Assembly (NCBI RefSeq): GCF_011516835.1
Contig: NZ_WOTB01000028.1
Coordinates: 1-43,515 of the forward strand
DNA: 43,515 nucleotides
From: Acetobacter musti
Lineage (GTDB): Bacteria > Pseudomonadota > Alphaproteobacteria > Acetobacterales > Acetobacteraceae
Reading direction: 5' to 3'
Shown: one piece after another, positions 1 through 8,668 of the stretch
Position numbering within the stretch: the first letter of the stretch is position 1
Layout of the letters: the number at the start of each line of letters is the position of its first letter
Program-made: the position numbers and the translations under genes
Notes under the pieces: model-generated
Seen by the model: the letters and a program-made list of their open reading frames with translations, nothing else
What the model was told of the DNA's origin: nothing
Databases searched by the model: none

Positions 1-31
1 GAGACCGAAGGCGTGACACTGGGGAATATCC

Positions 32-400
32 ATGAAAGTGAACGACTTTCTGGATTTCCCAGTTCCGGAACCTCAGTACAAGATACCCATCACGAAAAGT
101 GCGGAAGAACCTTATTTCGTGCGGAACAAGGAGCCGTCGGTCGGGCTGTTCAGCGATCTGCTGGAGGGCGGGTCGGATCTGGTGGCGGCGCTGAACAGTC
201 AGCTTCAGGCGCTGGCGCCGCTGATCCGGTCACCGGAGGCGGTGAACGGAGAGCTGTCGACGGACGATATTCATCTGTTCGCACAGCTGCACAGCCTGTC
301 GATCATTGCCGGAATTATTTACCCGCCTGAGGTTGAGCGGTACCGGCAGGCGATGTCGCGGCTGTCGGGCGTGGCGCTGCTGGACGAGCACGCGATCTGA
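32..400 (+). CDS. Hypothetical protein, 122 aa
   Basis: I do not recognise this small soluble protein. It has no signal peptide or membrane segment. It starts with a short proline-rich stretch (residues about 8-25), and the rest looks helical, with two leucine/alanine-rich segments at about 36-66 and 78-115. The ATG at 32 follows a GGGGA ribosome-binding sequence at 21-25 with ordinary spacing. A stop codon (33-35) in another frame overlaps this ATG in an ATGA arrangement, so an upstream gene outside the window may be translationally coupled. The GC-rich third positions match neighbouring real genes. It converges with the glycosyltransferase on the other strand, 31 bp away. No function is proposed. 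Confidence 0.6.
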   Translation: MKVNDFLDFPVPEPQYKIPITKSAEEPYFVRNKEPSVGLFSDLLEGGSDLVAALNSQLQALAPLIRSPEAVNGELSTDDIHLFAQLHSLSIIAGIIYPPEVERYRQAMSRLSGVALLDEHAI

Positions 401-431
401 CCGGTTGCGGTGTTTCCCTGGCGTGGTCTGT

Positions 432-1562
432 TCAGGCGGCGTCGGGGATGAGCGCGCTCTGATCGGTGCGGGGCTGTGCGGAAGTGGCTGTGTCGCCGGG
501 CAGGCGGCTGATGATTTTATGGCCGGCGGCTTCGAACCGGTCGGGGCCGAACAGGCTCAGGACATGGGAGCGGGCGCGGGTTCCGACATCGCCGAGACGT
601 TCGGGATGCAGCAGCACTTTGAAGAGGGTGTCCGCGAGCGCCTGTGGGTTTTCGGGCGGAACCGTCCAGCCGGTGACATCGTCTTTCACGGAGTGCGACA
701 GTTCGCCGACGGATGAGGCGATGACGCCGAGGCCGGCCTGCATGGCTTCATGCGCGGCGATGCAGAAGCCTTCCCGCCGGGAAGGCTGTAGGTAGAGATG
801 CTGGCCGGCGAGGAAGGTTTCGGTGTCGCTGGTAAAGCCGTTCAGGCTGAGGCAGTCCAGGCCGTATTCCCTGATCATCTCCTGGAGTCTGTTTTCCTCT
901 TTTCCCTGTCCACCGATGGAGATTCTGAAAGGCGGCATGTCTTTCAGGGGCAGCAGACGGAGGGCGGCGCAGAGGATGTCGTATCCTTTGGCCGGGTGGA
1001 GGCGTCCGAGCGAACCGATGCGGATGGTCTCGCCGTAACGCCAGGGGCGCGCGGGTTTTACGTCCGGTGCGGCGGAGAAGATCGGCCATGTGCTGACCCG
1101 GCTTTCGGGCAGGGAGAGGCGGCGGCGGGTGAGATCTGCGACGAAGGTGGAATCGGCGATCCAGTGGCAGGAGAGGTGCCGCATCCTTTTCAGCAGGATG
1201 AGGTTGTCCCATTTCAGCCAGGCGTTGTGCTGCCAGCTGACGACGGGGATTTTCAGCTGCCGTCCGGTGATCTGCCCCAGCAGGGTGGCGCGGGTGAGGG
1301 AGGTCCAGATATGGGTCGGGCGGAGGGCGGCGACTTCCCGCGTGAGCCATGTGGACGCGGCGATGTGGTCCTTTTCGCCGCCATCGCGGGTTCTGATGTC
1401 GAAGCCTTCGTTTCGGAACCATGCTTCTGCCAGGCGGTCGCGCGGGGTCAGGACGAGGAGGGTGATGCTGTGTCCGGCGTTGCGGAGGAATGCGGCGACG
1501 GGTTTCAGGCCGGCTGCCGCGCCGCCGCCTTCGAGAGAATTAATGACGTAGGCGATACGCAT
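432..1562 (-). CDS. Glycosyltransferase family 4 (GT-B fold)
   Basis: The protein should transfer a sugar from a nucleotide sugar to a glycan or lipid-linked acceptor at the cytoplasmic face of the membrane. The start is typical of GT4 enzymes: MRIAYVINSLEGGGAAAG, where the glycine-rich loop follows the first strand. The C-terminal domain begins near residue 180 (IRIGSLGRLHPAKGYD) and carries the E-x7-E motif of retaining GT-B enzymes in EGFCIAAHE (about residues 264-272), followed by GLGVIASSVGELSHSV. At 376 aa it is normal family length. It stands alone on the minus strand, with 294 bp without a recognisable gene between its start and the tRNA. Donor and acceptor cannot be told from sequence. 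The other glycosyltransferase and the sulfotransferase downstream suggest envelope or exopolysaccharide work. Confidence 0.9.
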   Translation of the reverse strand: MRIAYVINSLEGGGAAAGLKPVAAFLRNAGHSITLLVLTPRDRLAEAWFRNEGFDIRTRDGGEKDHIAASTWLTREVAALRPTHIWTSLTRATLLGQITGRQLKIPVVSWQHNAWLKWDNLILLKRMRHLSCHWIADSTFVADLTRRRLSLPESRVSTWPIFSAAPDVKPARPWRYGETIRIGSLGRLHPAKGYDILCAALRLLPLKDMPPFRISIGGQGKEENRLQEMIREYGLDCLSLNGFTSDTETFLAGQHLYLQPSRREGFCIAAHEAMQAGLGVIASSVGELSHSVKDDVTGWTVPPENPQALADTLFKVLLHPERLGDVGTRARSHVLSLFGPDRFEAAGHKIISRLPGDTATSAQPRTDQSALIPDAA

Positions 1563-1856
1563 AAGGCACTCCGCCAGTCCGGTTTCAGGCTGGTGTTCGG
1601 GTTGCGCCGCGGCAGGTGTCGGCGGGCGCGGGTCCGGGCAAACGGGGGGCTGAGGCTGTTTCGTGCGTGAGAGTGCCTGCGGGATGTCAGCGAAATGTGC
1701 AGAAGCGTATCGAACTGTAACCCGCGCATGACATAAGACGGATCACGCAACTCTGAGACGGATTGTGTTCTCCGGCGTGAGCTCTGGACGGATGTCGTGG
1801 CGATTGCGGATCGGTCTCTTTCCCGGTGCGCCGGTTACTGGTAGAGAGCGACTGTC

Positions 1857-1940
1857 GCGAGAGTGGCGGAACGGTAGACGCAGTCGACTCAAAATCGACC
1901 GCCGCAAGGCATGGGGGTTCGAATCCCCCCTCTCGCACCA
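1857..1940 (+). tRNA. tRNA-Leu (anticodon CAA)
   Basis: A complete class II tRNA of 84 nt. The acceptor stem GCGAGAG pairs with CTCTCGC and the CCA end is encoded (1938-1940). The anticodon stem GTCGA/TCGAC encloses the loop CTCAAAA, giving anticodon CAA, which reads UUG leucine codons. A long variable arm (around CGCCGCAAGGCAT) and the T-arm GGTTCGAATCC are present. It ends only 17 bp before the serC start, so both may be on one transcript. Confidence 0.95.
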
Positions 1941-1957
1941 TCCAGACCGGACAGGTT

Positions 1958-3148
1958 ATGACAGTTACCGAAGCCCCCGCCGTAAGTCGTCTCCGCAAAC
2001 CGGACGTTCGCCCCGCCAATCCGGATTTTTCTTCCGGGCCATGCGCCAAACGGCCGGGCTGGACGGTTGAGGCGCTGTCTGGGGCGCTTCTTGGCCGGTC
2101 GCATCGTTCGCCTGAGGGGCGGGCGCGGCTGAAAGAGGTGATTGACCGCTCGGCGCGGGTTCTGGGGATGCCGGCGGCCTGGCGGCTGGGCATTGTTCCG
2201 GGGTCGGATACGGGCGCGGTGGAGATGGTGCTGTGGTCCCTGCTGGGGAGCCGGCCTGTCGATGTTCTGGCGTTCGAGAGTTTTTCCGCGACCTGGGCGA
2301 ACGATATTACGGCGCAGCTTCAGCTCGATGCGCGGGTGCTGAAGGCGGAGTACGGTCAGTTGCCCGATCTGTCGCAGGTGGACTGGTCGCGGGATGTGGT
2401 TCTGGCGTGGAACGGGACGACGTCGGGCGTGCGGTTTCCGGATGATGCGGCGATTCCGGCGGAGCATGACGGGCTGGTGATCTGTGACGCGACGTCGGCG
2501 GCGTTTGCGATGGATCTGCCGTGGGAGAAGCTCGACGTTGTGACCTGGTCCTGGCAGAAGGCGCTGGGGGGCGAGGCGGCGCACGGGATGCTGGCGCTGT
2601 CGCCGCGGGCGGTGGCGCGGCTGGAGGCCGGTCCGGCGCCGCGGCCTTTGCCGAAGGTGTTCCGGCTGACCGCGAAGGGAAAGCTGATCGAGGGGATTTT
2701 TAAGGGCGACACGATCAACACGCCGTCGATGCTGTGTGTTGAGGATGCGCTGGACAGTCTGAAATGGGCTGAGAGTGTGGGCGGGCTTGCGGCGCTGAAG
2801 GCGCGGAGTGCGGCGAATCTGGCGGTGCTGACGACGTGGGAGGCGGCGTCGGACTGGGCGACGTTCCTTGCTGAGGATGCGGCGGTGCGGTCGGGGACAT
2901 CCATCTGCTTCCGGATTACGGCGCCGTGGTTTGTGGCGCTGGATGCGGAGATGCAGGCGAAGGCGGCGAAGCGGATTGCCGGTCTGCTGAACGATGAAGG
3001 TGTGGCCTACGATATTGCGAGCTATCGCGATGCGCCGCCGGGTCTGCGGATCTGGGGTGGGGCGACGGTGGAGACGAGCGATATCGAGGCGCTGCTGCCG
3101 TGGCTGGACTGGGCGGAGGCTGAGGTCCGGGCGGAGTTTACGCGGTAG
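1958..3148 (+). CDS. serC: Phosphoserine aminotransferase
   Basis: This PLP enzyme converts 3-phosphohydroxypyruvate and glutamate to O-phosphoserine in serine biosynthesis (a related reaction serves pyridoxal phosphate synthesis). It fits the class V aminotransferase SerC branch found in alphaproteobacteria and archaea: N-terminal [15 protein letters not shown], a PLP-ring aspartate in CDATS (about D177), and the Schiff-base lysine in [14 protein letters not shown] (about K201). Length is 396 aa, slightly above the usual ~370-390. The frame stays open upstream through the tRNA gene, so the ATG at 1958 is chosen because it is the first one beyond the tRNA CCA end. No strong ribosome site is seen. 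In many relatives serA follows serC. Here an unrelated membrane protein follows. Confidence 0.9.
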   Translation: MTVTEAPAVSRLRKPDVRPANPDFSSGPCAKRPGWTVEALSGALLGRSHRSPEGRARLKEVIDRSARVLGMPAAWRLGIVPGSDTGAVEMVLWSLLGSRPVDVLAFESFSATWANDITAQLQLDARVLKAEYGQLPDLSQVDWSRDVVLAWNGTTSGVRFPDDAAIPAEHDGLVICDATSAAFAMDLPWEKLDVVTWSWQKALGGEAAHGMLALSPRAVARLEAGPAPRPLPKVFRLTAKGKLIEGIFKGDTINTPSMLCVEDALDSLKWAESVGGLAALKARSAANLAVLTTWEAASDWATFLAEDAAVRSGTSICFRITAPWFVALDAEMQAKAAKRIAGLLNDEGVAYDIASYRDAPPGLRIWGGATVETSDIEALLPWLDWAEAEVRAEFTR

Positions 3149-3199
3149 GGGCAGCGCTGCCGGTGTGGCTGGCCGGGGGTTTACGGAGCGACTTTCTGA

Positions 3200-4819
3200 G
3201 TGACTGCTGATGAGAATGGTGCCCCGGATGCAGGCGTAACCGGCGGTGAGCCTGTGTCGTCCGGTCTGGCGCGGCGGTTTTCCGCGCTGGCTTTTTCGCT
3301 GGTTTCCTCAATCGGGCCGCTCATGGTCTGCTCCGTGCCGGGCGCGTTTATTATGGTCTGGTATCAGTGCCATATCGGGCTGTTTCCGGCTTTTATCGGT
3401 CATGCGAGCCTCTGGGCGATGCTGGCTGTCAGTGTGGTCAGCGTTGTTCTGTATGCCCTGCTGCTGATGTACGGGATGGTGGCTGGTTTCTGGCTTTATG
3501 CGCTGCCTGTCCTGTTCCGGCGGCAGTGGTGGCATATTCATGAGACACCTGAGGAGCCGCCGGCGGGACGCGCGAGCGGAGGGTTCTGGCGGACGCTGAA
3601 GTCGGATGGCGCATGGCGGGCGTGGGTGCGGTCCGCTGTGTCTCTGGCTGTTATTCTGGGTTTTGTGGTGCTGATGACAGTGGAGAATGCGGCGCTGCAC
3701 CATATGGCGTTACCGCATTTCGGCGTGGCCGCGCGGGCTCCGGCGCGGACACAGGCGGAAGGTCTGTCCGGCGTTATTCCGGCGGTTCTGGCTGTTCTGA
3801 CCATTCTGACGCAGTCCCGTTTGCTGGCGGTGTTTATCGGCAATCTGCTGGCCTGCTGGGTGGCGACGCTGATCTGGAAGCAGCTTGCGGGGCTGGCTCC
3901 CGGTGGGCCGGTCTGGTCGCTGAGAGACTGTGTGCCGGTAATGCGGCGGCAAAAGCGGCTTTACTGGTATGCGGCGCTGGTGATCGTGGTGCTGCTGAGC
4001 ATCGTGACGCGGGTGCTGGTCGAGCTGGCTCCTTTCTGGGGGTTGCTGTCCGGCGCTGTCGGTTCCGCGCTGTTTCCCGTCTGTCTGTGGTGGGGAAGCA
4101 GTCTCGCGCTGCCGAGAGCACTGCCGCCTGTACAGCCGGTGCATAATGTCGTGTCGCTGAAGGGCGTGGAGCTGTTTTTGTGGATCTGTATTTCACTGTT
4201 CATGCTGTTTTTCTTCATGCTGATCGGGGCGCTCAACGGCGATGACCAGAGCAGTGTTGAACTGCTCGTTTATTTTGGATTCTGTGGTTTCATAACACTG
4301 TGGATTGTCGACGCGTTTCCGTGGCGCAGGCGACGGCAGGCTGCTGCTCTGCTGCTGATTCCGGCCTCGGTATGGTTTGTCATGCTTGTGCTGCTGCCAG
4401 GGGTGGGGCCGCGCATGGCGCGTCAGTTCATCTCGGTGCTGAATTTTCGCACGTCTGGTCAGGAGCAGGTGTTCGTTACCGATGAGGTGAGCGACCGCAT
4501 TACCGGGTTGCTGGATGCGTACAGAACGCCGGGTCCGGAGGTGTGTACGACGAGCGTGGGCGGGCGTTCGTTCCGGTCGGTTTCCGTGCGGGTTAACGGC
4601 GTGCGTATGCCGCTGGTGGTGTTGTGGAATGACGGGAGTGACAAAAGGGTTATCGGGTTCGACCGGGAGATGGCGCGTCCGGTTCCGTTCGATTTTCCGG
4701 CTGTTTCCGTTGATGCGGCCAGTGTGATCGAACTGCCGTGGCGCTGGGTGGCGGGATGTGATGAGACCGCTTTTCCCACGGGTCCGGAAGTGCCGGAGAG
4801 TGATAAAAGACCCCTGTAA
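3200..4819 (+). CDS. Polytopic membrane protein of unknown function, 539 aa
   Basis: I do not recognise the family. Hydrophobic segments at about residues 33-55, 70-105 (long enough for two helices), 144-162, 192-222, 254-275, 280-300, 324-345, 355-372 and 382-402 suggest roughly nine to ten transmembrane helices. A C-terminal soluble domain of about 130 residues follows (about 405-539), with beta-rich text such as RSFRSVSVRVNGVRMPLVVLW. Arg/Trp-rich loops sit between helices. The GTG start at 3200 lies 14 bp after a GGAG-like sequence (3184-3188). It is 51 bp downstream of serC and may share its transcript. It converges with the sulfotransferase gene. No transporter signature or catalytic motif was found, and no function is assigned. 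Confidence 0.75.
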   Translation: MTADENGAPDAGVTGGEPVSSGLARRFSALAFSLVSSIGPLMVCSVPGAFIMVWYQCHIGLFPAFIGHASLWAMLAVSVVSVVLYALLLMYGMVAGFWLYALPVLFRRQWWHIHETPEEPPAGRASGGFWRTLKSDGAWRAWVRSAVSLAVILGFVVLMTVENAALHHMALPHFGVAARAPARTQAEGLSGVIPAVLAVLTILTQSRLLAVFIGNLLACWVATLIWKQLAGLAPGGPVWSLRDCVPVMRRQKRLYWYAALVIVVLLSIVTRVLVELAPFWGLLSGAVGSALFPVCLWWGSSLALPRALPPVQPVHNVVSLKGVELFLWICISLFMLFFFMLIGALNGDDQSSVELLVYFGFCGFITLWIVDAFPWRRRRQAAALLLIPASVWFVMLVLLPGVGPRMARQFISVLNFRTSGQEQVFVTDEVSDRITGLLDAYRTPGPEVCTTSVGGRSFRSVSVRVNGVRMPLVVLWNDGSDKRVIGFDREMARPVPFDFPAVSVDAASVIELPWRWVAGCDETAFPTGPEVPESDKRPL

Positions 4820-4874
4820 GGGATTTAGTTTTCAGAAACAGGGCCGGAGTTCGCGTAATGAGAATCAGCCTGTT

Positions 4875-6017
4875 TCAGCAGGTTTTCGGTGTTGTCTGAT
4901 TGCGTATGGCGTATTGCCGTTCCGGTGTGGGTGACGGGGCGCGAACTGATAGTTTTCGGGTCGGGGCCGCTGCGCCGGGCGGTGGCCGGAGACCGGGGAC
5001 GATGTGTGCCGCGTGCCGGAGGCAGGTTCTGAGGGTGGCGGTGAGGAGGCTGCGGGTCCGGGACAATGCTCCTGCAGGTTCGCGCGGGGGTGGAAAGAGG
5101 TTCCTGTCTGCTCCGAAATAATCACGAAAGAATTTCCTGTTTTCGGCGTCGAATGCGGCGTGGAGGCTCAGTTGTCTCGGGTCTCTGATGCGGCCGCCCA
5201 GCCGGAAAATCCGGAAGTGGGAAATGACGTAGACCAGGCGGTCTCTCAGCCATGAGTAATTGCCGTGTCTGTCGTAGCGGGGGACGGCTGTGTTGACCTG
5301 CCGGGCGAGGAACGCCTGAAAACGGGTGAGGCTTTCGTTTTCGCGCGGGGTGTCGAAATTCATGCTGTCCGAGAGGCGAGAGAGATTGCAGACGTCCAGA
5401 AAATCTTTTCTGATGTCGCGGTCGCGGAACAGTTTTCTCTGAAAAAGCCGGGGTCTGATGGCTGACCGGCCAAAGATATCGGACCATTTTCCGAGCATGT
5501 TCCGATAGTTGTAATAATGCGAGCCGGTAAGATCCTCATTCTGGAAGTCCGCGATCCTGCGGGTGTCGCCGCCTTTTACGCCTGTGCTGTAAAGGCTTTT
5601 TCTGACTTCGGACTGTTCTCTGAAATAACAGACGATCTCGACTGAGGAAAAATTGCGGTAAAGAAAATCCCTGAGGGCTTCGATGCTCTCTTTGCTGGTC
5701 ATTCTCCGGTGAAAATGTTCGGAACTGATGATCATGGTGTCGTGTGAGCGGGCGGCCTGTTTTATTTCCGCCTCAAAATCGTCGATGAAGGTTGCGAACC
5801 ACACGGCTTTGCCGGCTTCGTCGCGTACGCCTTTATCGAGGAGGTAGTCGTCGATTTCCGGCTGGAACCAGGCGCAGAGTGCCCGGTTGTTGCCCGTTTC
5901 CGCGACGTCGCTGAGCGCGACGCGGTTTTCTGACAGAGTGGCTCTGTTGGCGTAGAGCCAGTTCTGGATCGACGTTGTTGCTGTCTTTTCCGTTCCGATA
6001 TGAAGAATACATCGCAT
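4875..6017 (-). CDS. PAPS-dependent sulfotransferase family protein
   Basis: Likely transfers a sulfuryl group from PAPS to a carbohydrate or other acceptor. The N-terminus has the 5'-phosphosulfate-binding loop in LHIGTEKTATTSIQNWL (residues about 5-21), matching the sulfotransferase KTGTT-type loop. A second typical segment is VEIVCYFREQSEVRKSLY (about 126-143), equivalent to the 3'-phosphate-binding R...S region. At 380 aa, the last ~50 residues are proline/arginine-rich and probably disordered. No signal peptide is present, so it should act in the cytoplasm. Base composition is somewhat lower in GC than the neighbours, suggesting transfer. PAPS could come from the APS kinase domain of CysNC at 37.4 kb. 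The substrate is unknown. Confidence 0.8.
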   Translation of the reverse strand: MRCILHIGTEKTATTSIQNWLYANRATLSENRVALSDVAETGNNRALCAWFQPEIDDYLLDKGVRDEAGKAVWFATFIDDFEAEIKQAARSHDTMIISSEHFHRRMTSKESIEALRDFLYRNFSSVEIVCYFREQSEVRKSLYSTGVKGGDTRRIADFQNEDLTGSHYYNYRNMLGKWSDIFGRSAIRPRLFQRKLFRDRDIRKDFLDVCNLSRLSDSMNFDTPRENESLTRFQAFLARQVNTAVPRYDRHGNYSWLRDRLVYVISHFRIFRLGGRIRDPRQLSLHAAFDAENRKFFRDYFGADRNLFPPPREPAGALSRTRSLLTATLRTCLRHAAHIVPGLRPPPGAAAPTRKLSVRAPSPTPERQYAIRNQTTPKTC

Positions 6018-6198
6018 GTTCTGTCATCCGGATGTCAGCCTGAACCCGGAATGACCATCCATGCCGCAGTCGCTGCGCGCCAGCGGAAGTCGGTTTCTGT
6101 ATGTATCGACTGGTGTCGGTTTCTCTCGTTCGTATCAGCCTGTTTCCTGATGGCTGATTCAGGGGGTGTCCTTTGCAAATGCGTTTGGAGCGGGTTTC

Positions 6199-6240
6199 GG
6201 GGCTTTGCTCCGAGCCCCACAAAGGGATGCGATCCCTTTG
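6199..6240. repeat. Paired-hairpin intergenic repeat
   Basis: Two hairpins in tandem: GGGGCT (6199-6204) with AGCCCC (6213-6218), then CAAAGGGAT (6220-6228) with ATCCCTTTG (6232-6240) around a 3-nt loop GCG. The second stem is a perfect 9 bp. The layout resembles the GGGGTCTGAGACCCC / GCAGGGC-GCCCTGC module at 37361-37402, which suggests a dispersed family. From memory, sequences of this kind are frequent between genes in acetic acid bacteria. Confidence 0.6.
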
Positions 6241-6443
6241 ATCCCGGTTTGTGAAAATAAATGGGACGTAGAGGCTGAAGCCTGCTCAGGGCTCCGTCTG
6301 AAAAATATATAAGAGACTGTTTTAAAATCTTAAAATGGACAAAAACTTTCATAACAAACAGACGATATTATGTTTTTGAGTCCCGATCGTCTGTTTGTCT
6401 CACCCATGATCAAAACGTGATTCATGATAAGTCTTTGATAAAA

Positions 6444-6508
6444 TAAAAGTTTTTGGGTGCCGCCTTTTTTCAAAAAGGCGGCGTTCCCTGAAGCTTTCTG
6501 AAAACTTC
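6444..6508. repeat. Palindromic intergenic element
   Basis: The core is an 11-bp perfect inverted repeat, GCCGCCTTTTT (6459-6469) and AAAAAGGCGGC (6472-6482), with a 2-nt loop. It is flanked by AAAGTTTTTGGG on the left and by an imperfect GAAGCTTTCTGAAAACTTC inverted repeat on the right. The T-run lies inside the stem, so it is not a textbook terminator. It is more likely a small dispersed element that may also end transcripts. Confidence 0.6.
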
Positions 6509-6649
6509 ATCAGAAATGTCTTTGTAATTTATCTGACGTTTCACGAGCGGGCTTTTTAAATAGTTTCTGAATATTCTTTGGAATCATGAAACCGTCCGGA
6601 CGAAGCTGCTTTGGGGGATGAGAAAACAGTGAGCGTCTGAAAGATATTT

Positions 6650-8656
6650 TCAGGCCGGGGGAAGCTTTATATTCAGTGTCTGGCTGAGCACATCGCGAAA
6701 GGCCCTGTTTATGGCTGTCTGAGAGAAGTGAGTTCTGATCAGTCTTTTTCCGATCCCGGATTGTTTTCGCAGAAAATCCGGATTGCGGCAGGCCAGGAAG
6801 ATGGCCCGGGCGAAGGTCGGGGCGTCGGTGGCGAGGCAGTCTCTCTGATCGTCGTGCAGGGGGAGGCCTTCGGCGGCGACGGGGGTCATGATGACGGGGA
6901 CGCCGCGTGCCCAGCTTTCGAGGATTTTGCCCTTGATTCCGGCGCCGAAGCGCAGAGGGGCGATGGTAAGGCGGGCGTCGGCGAAGATGTGCCGGATGTC
7001 GGGCTCGTATCCGCCGATGACGAGGCCGGGGCGGGCGAAGCTCAGCACTTCGCCGGTGATGGCGGACCCTCTGACGGTGATGGTGAGGCCGGGATCGAGC
7101 TTTTGCAGGACGGGGACGATGGCGTCGGCGAGCCAGCGGACGGCGTCGATATTCGGGGCATGGCCGAAATGGCCGAGGAAGACGATGTTGCTGCGGGTGT
7201 CGGGCGTGTAGCGGGTGGCCGCGACTTTCAGGGCCCAGGGAATTGTCACGACTTTTGCTGTGGGCAGGGCTTTTTGCAGGGAGCCGGTCTCTGGCGGAGA
7301 GTGGGTGATGACGAGATCGGCGCGCCAGGCGGCCATGCGTTCGCGCATTTCGCACTGCATGGCGAGATGTTTCAGTTCCGGGCGTTTTTCGACATCGGCC
7401 TGCCGTGCGAGGCGGATATGGTCGAGATCGGCGACGGACCAGATGATCCGGGTCATCGGGCAGAGGCGGCGGATGAGCTCCAGATAGACCGATGCATTGC
7501 TGAGACGGTGGAGATAGATGACGTCGAAGGCGTTGCCCGCGTTGCGGAGGATGGCTTCGACTGTGTCCCATAAGGGGGGCTGGAAGACGGTGATGCCGGC
7601 TTTTTCCAGGGCTCTGGTGCGGAGCTGACTGTCAGGGCATGGGAGAGAGGGAGCGAAGGCGACGCGGAAGCCGAGAGTCCGCAGGGCCTGCACGTGGGAG
7701 AGGATGGCGACGGAGCCGGCGTCGCGGTTGCTGTCGGGGAGGCTGTCGTCGATGACGAGGACCTGCGGCGCTTCGTCATCCTGTTCGTGTTCGTTGCGGC
7801 GTTTTCTGTGGCTGATGCGGCGTCTGAGGAGGCCTGCGGAGTCTTCCGCGTCCTGTCGGCGGATTTCGGCGATGCAGGACTGAAAGAAGGCGAGGGCTTC
7901 GGTGCGTTTGCGGTCGCCCTGCAGGCCTTCTGTGGCACGGGTGACGGCGGCGCGGAGGGCGTCGTCCAGGCCGCGTGAGGAGGGGAGAAGACGGGGGCCG
8001 CCGGGGAAGGGGATGTCGAGATCGGTGATGATTTCGATGGTGTGGCCGGTCAGCGGGCCGGGCCGGGAGGAAAACAGGAAATCGAAGCCGTAACGTCCGT
8101 GGCCGAGGCCGGCGTTGCGGAGGTCGGGGCGGAAGGCGTTGGCTTTCACGAAGGCGATCTGCTCGCCGTCCAGCATGATGCGGAGGCCGACGGCGCGGTC
8201 GGGGCGGTCTTCGTCGCGGACCCAGCCGGCGATGCGGGTGTGGTCGAGCATGTCGAGCGCGCCGGTGATACCGGCGGTCACGCCGCCGATGGCGGCGACG
8301 GAGGGGACGAAGCGCGGGGCGCCGGCGGCGGAGCTGCCGTCGGGGAGGCGGACATCGATCAGGGTGAGGTCGTTATCGGGGAGGCCGTCGGGCCAGATAT
8401 GGCTGAAGGCGCAGCAGCCGTCGCTGTGGCCCGGAATGATCAGATCCTCGCGCCAGGATTCGGCGGGGAGGGTGGCGACTTCGATGCCGTTGCGCAGGAT
8501 GCGGACGGGGACGGGACTGAAGGGATCATCCTCGTTTCTTGCCCAGCCTTCGACGGAAAGCTGGTCGAGTTTGTCGACATAGGCGCTGATGTTCGGGACG
8601 GGACTTTCCGGGTGGGTGGGCCGGGAAAGTCTGTCCGGTTTTGTCTTTTCGCGCAC
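6650..8656 (-). CDS. Large glycosyltransferase with two N-terminal GW repeats
   Basis: A 668-aa protein. The C-terminal ~370 residues form a GT-B glycosyltransferase (Glyco_trans_1_4 type): a Rossmann start at VLVIDDSLPDSNRDAGS (about 299-315), then FLGHFGHAPNIDAVRWLAD and the nucleotide-sugar region RFGAGIKGKILESWARGVP. The first ~225 residues hold two copies of a ~100-residue module, each opening with V/I-x-GW-x-R-x-ED (about 35-44 and 142-151) and continuing as a beta sandwich-like text with FRPDLRNAGLGHG. Residues 225-297 are a charged helical linker. GTG is the likely start. It lies 12 bp downstream of the Hint protein gene on the same strand, so the two are probably co-transcribed and it could glycosylate that surface protein. 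The repeat module is not assigned to a named domain. Confidence 0.85.
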   Translation of the reverse strand: MREKTKPDRLSRPTHPESPVPNISAYVDKLDQLSVEGWARNEDDPFSPVPVRILRNGIEVATLPAESWREDLIIPGHSDGCCAFSHIWPDGLPDNDLTLIDVRLPDGSSAAGAPRFVPSVAAIGGVTAGITGALDMLDHTRIAGWVRDEDRPDRAVGLRIMLDGEQIAFVKANAFRPDLRNAGLGHGRYGFDFLFSSRPGPLTGHTIEIITDLDIPFPGGPRLLPSSRGLDDALRAAVTRATEGLQGDRKRTEALAFFQSCIAEIRRQDAEDSAGLLRRRISHRKRRNEHEQDDEAPQVLVIDDSLPDSNRDAGSVAILSHVQALRTLGFRVAFAPSLPCPDSQLRTRALEKAGITVFQPPLWDTVEAILRNAGNAFDVIYLHRLSNASVYLELIRRLCPMTRIIWSVADLDHIRLARQADVEKRPELKHLAMQCEMRERMAAWRADLVITHSPPETGSLQKALPTAKVVTIPWALKVAATRYTPDTRSNIVFLGHFGHAPNIDAVRWLADAIVPVLQKLDPGLTITVRGSAITGEVLSFARPGLVIGGYEPDIRHIFADARLTIAPLRFGAGIKGKILESWARGVPVIMTPVAAEGLPLHDDQRDCLATDAPTFARAIFLACRNPDFLRKQSGIGKRLIRTHFSQTAINRAFRDVLSQTLNIKLPPA

Positions 8657-8668
8657 GATTTGCGGGGA

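Larger units (their letters stand above)
6018..6649 (-). other. 632-bp intergenic region with hairpin repeats
   Basis: No convincing gene is seen. The stretch is clearly more AT-rich than its surroundings, especially 6290-6460 and 6520-6600. It holds a paired-hairpin module (6199-6240) and a long near-perfect palindrome (6459-6482), listed separately. It lies upstream of the sulfotransferase gene and downstream of the large glycosyltransferase, both on the minus strand, so it must contain the promoter of the first and any terminator of the second. Short open frames here have no ribosome sites or coding-like composition. Confidence 0.6.

Noticed and set aside
1826..1957. Longer N-terminus for serC
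   Set aside because: It would run through the tRNA-Leu gene and has no resemblance to SerC proteins.
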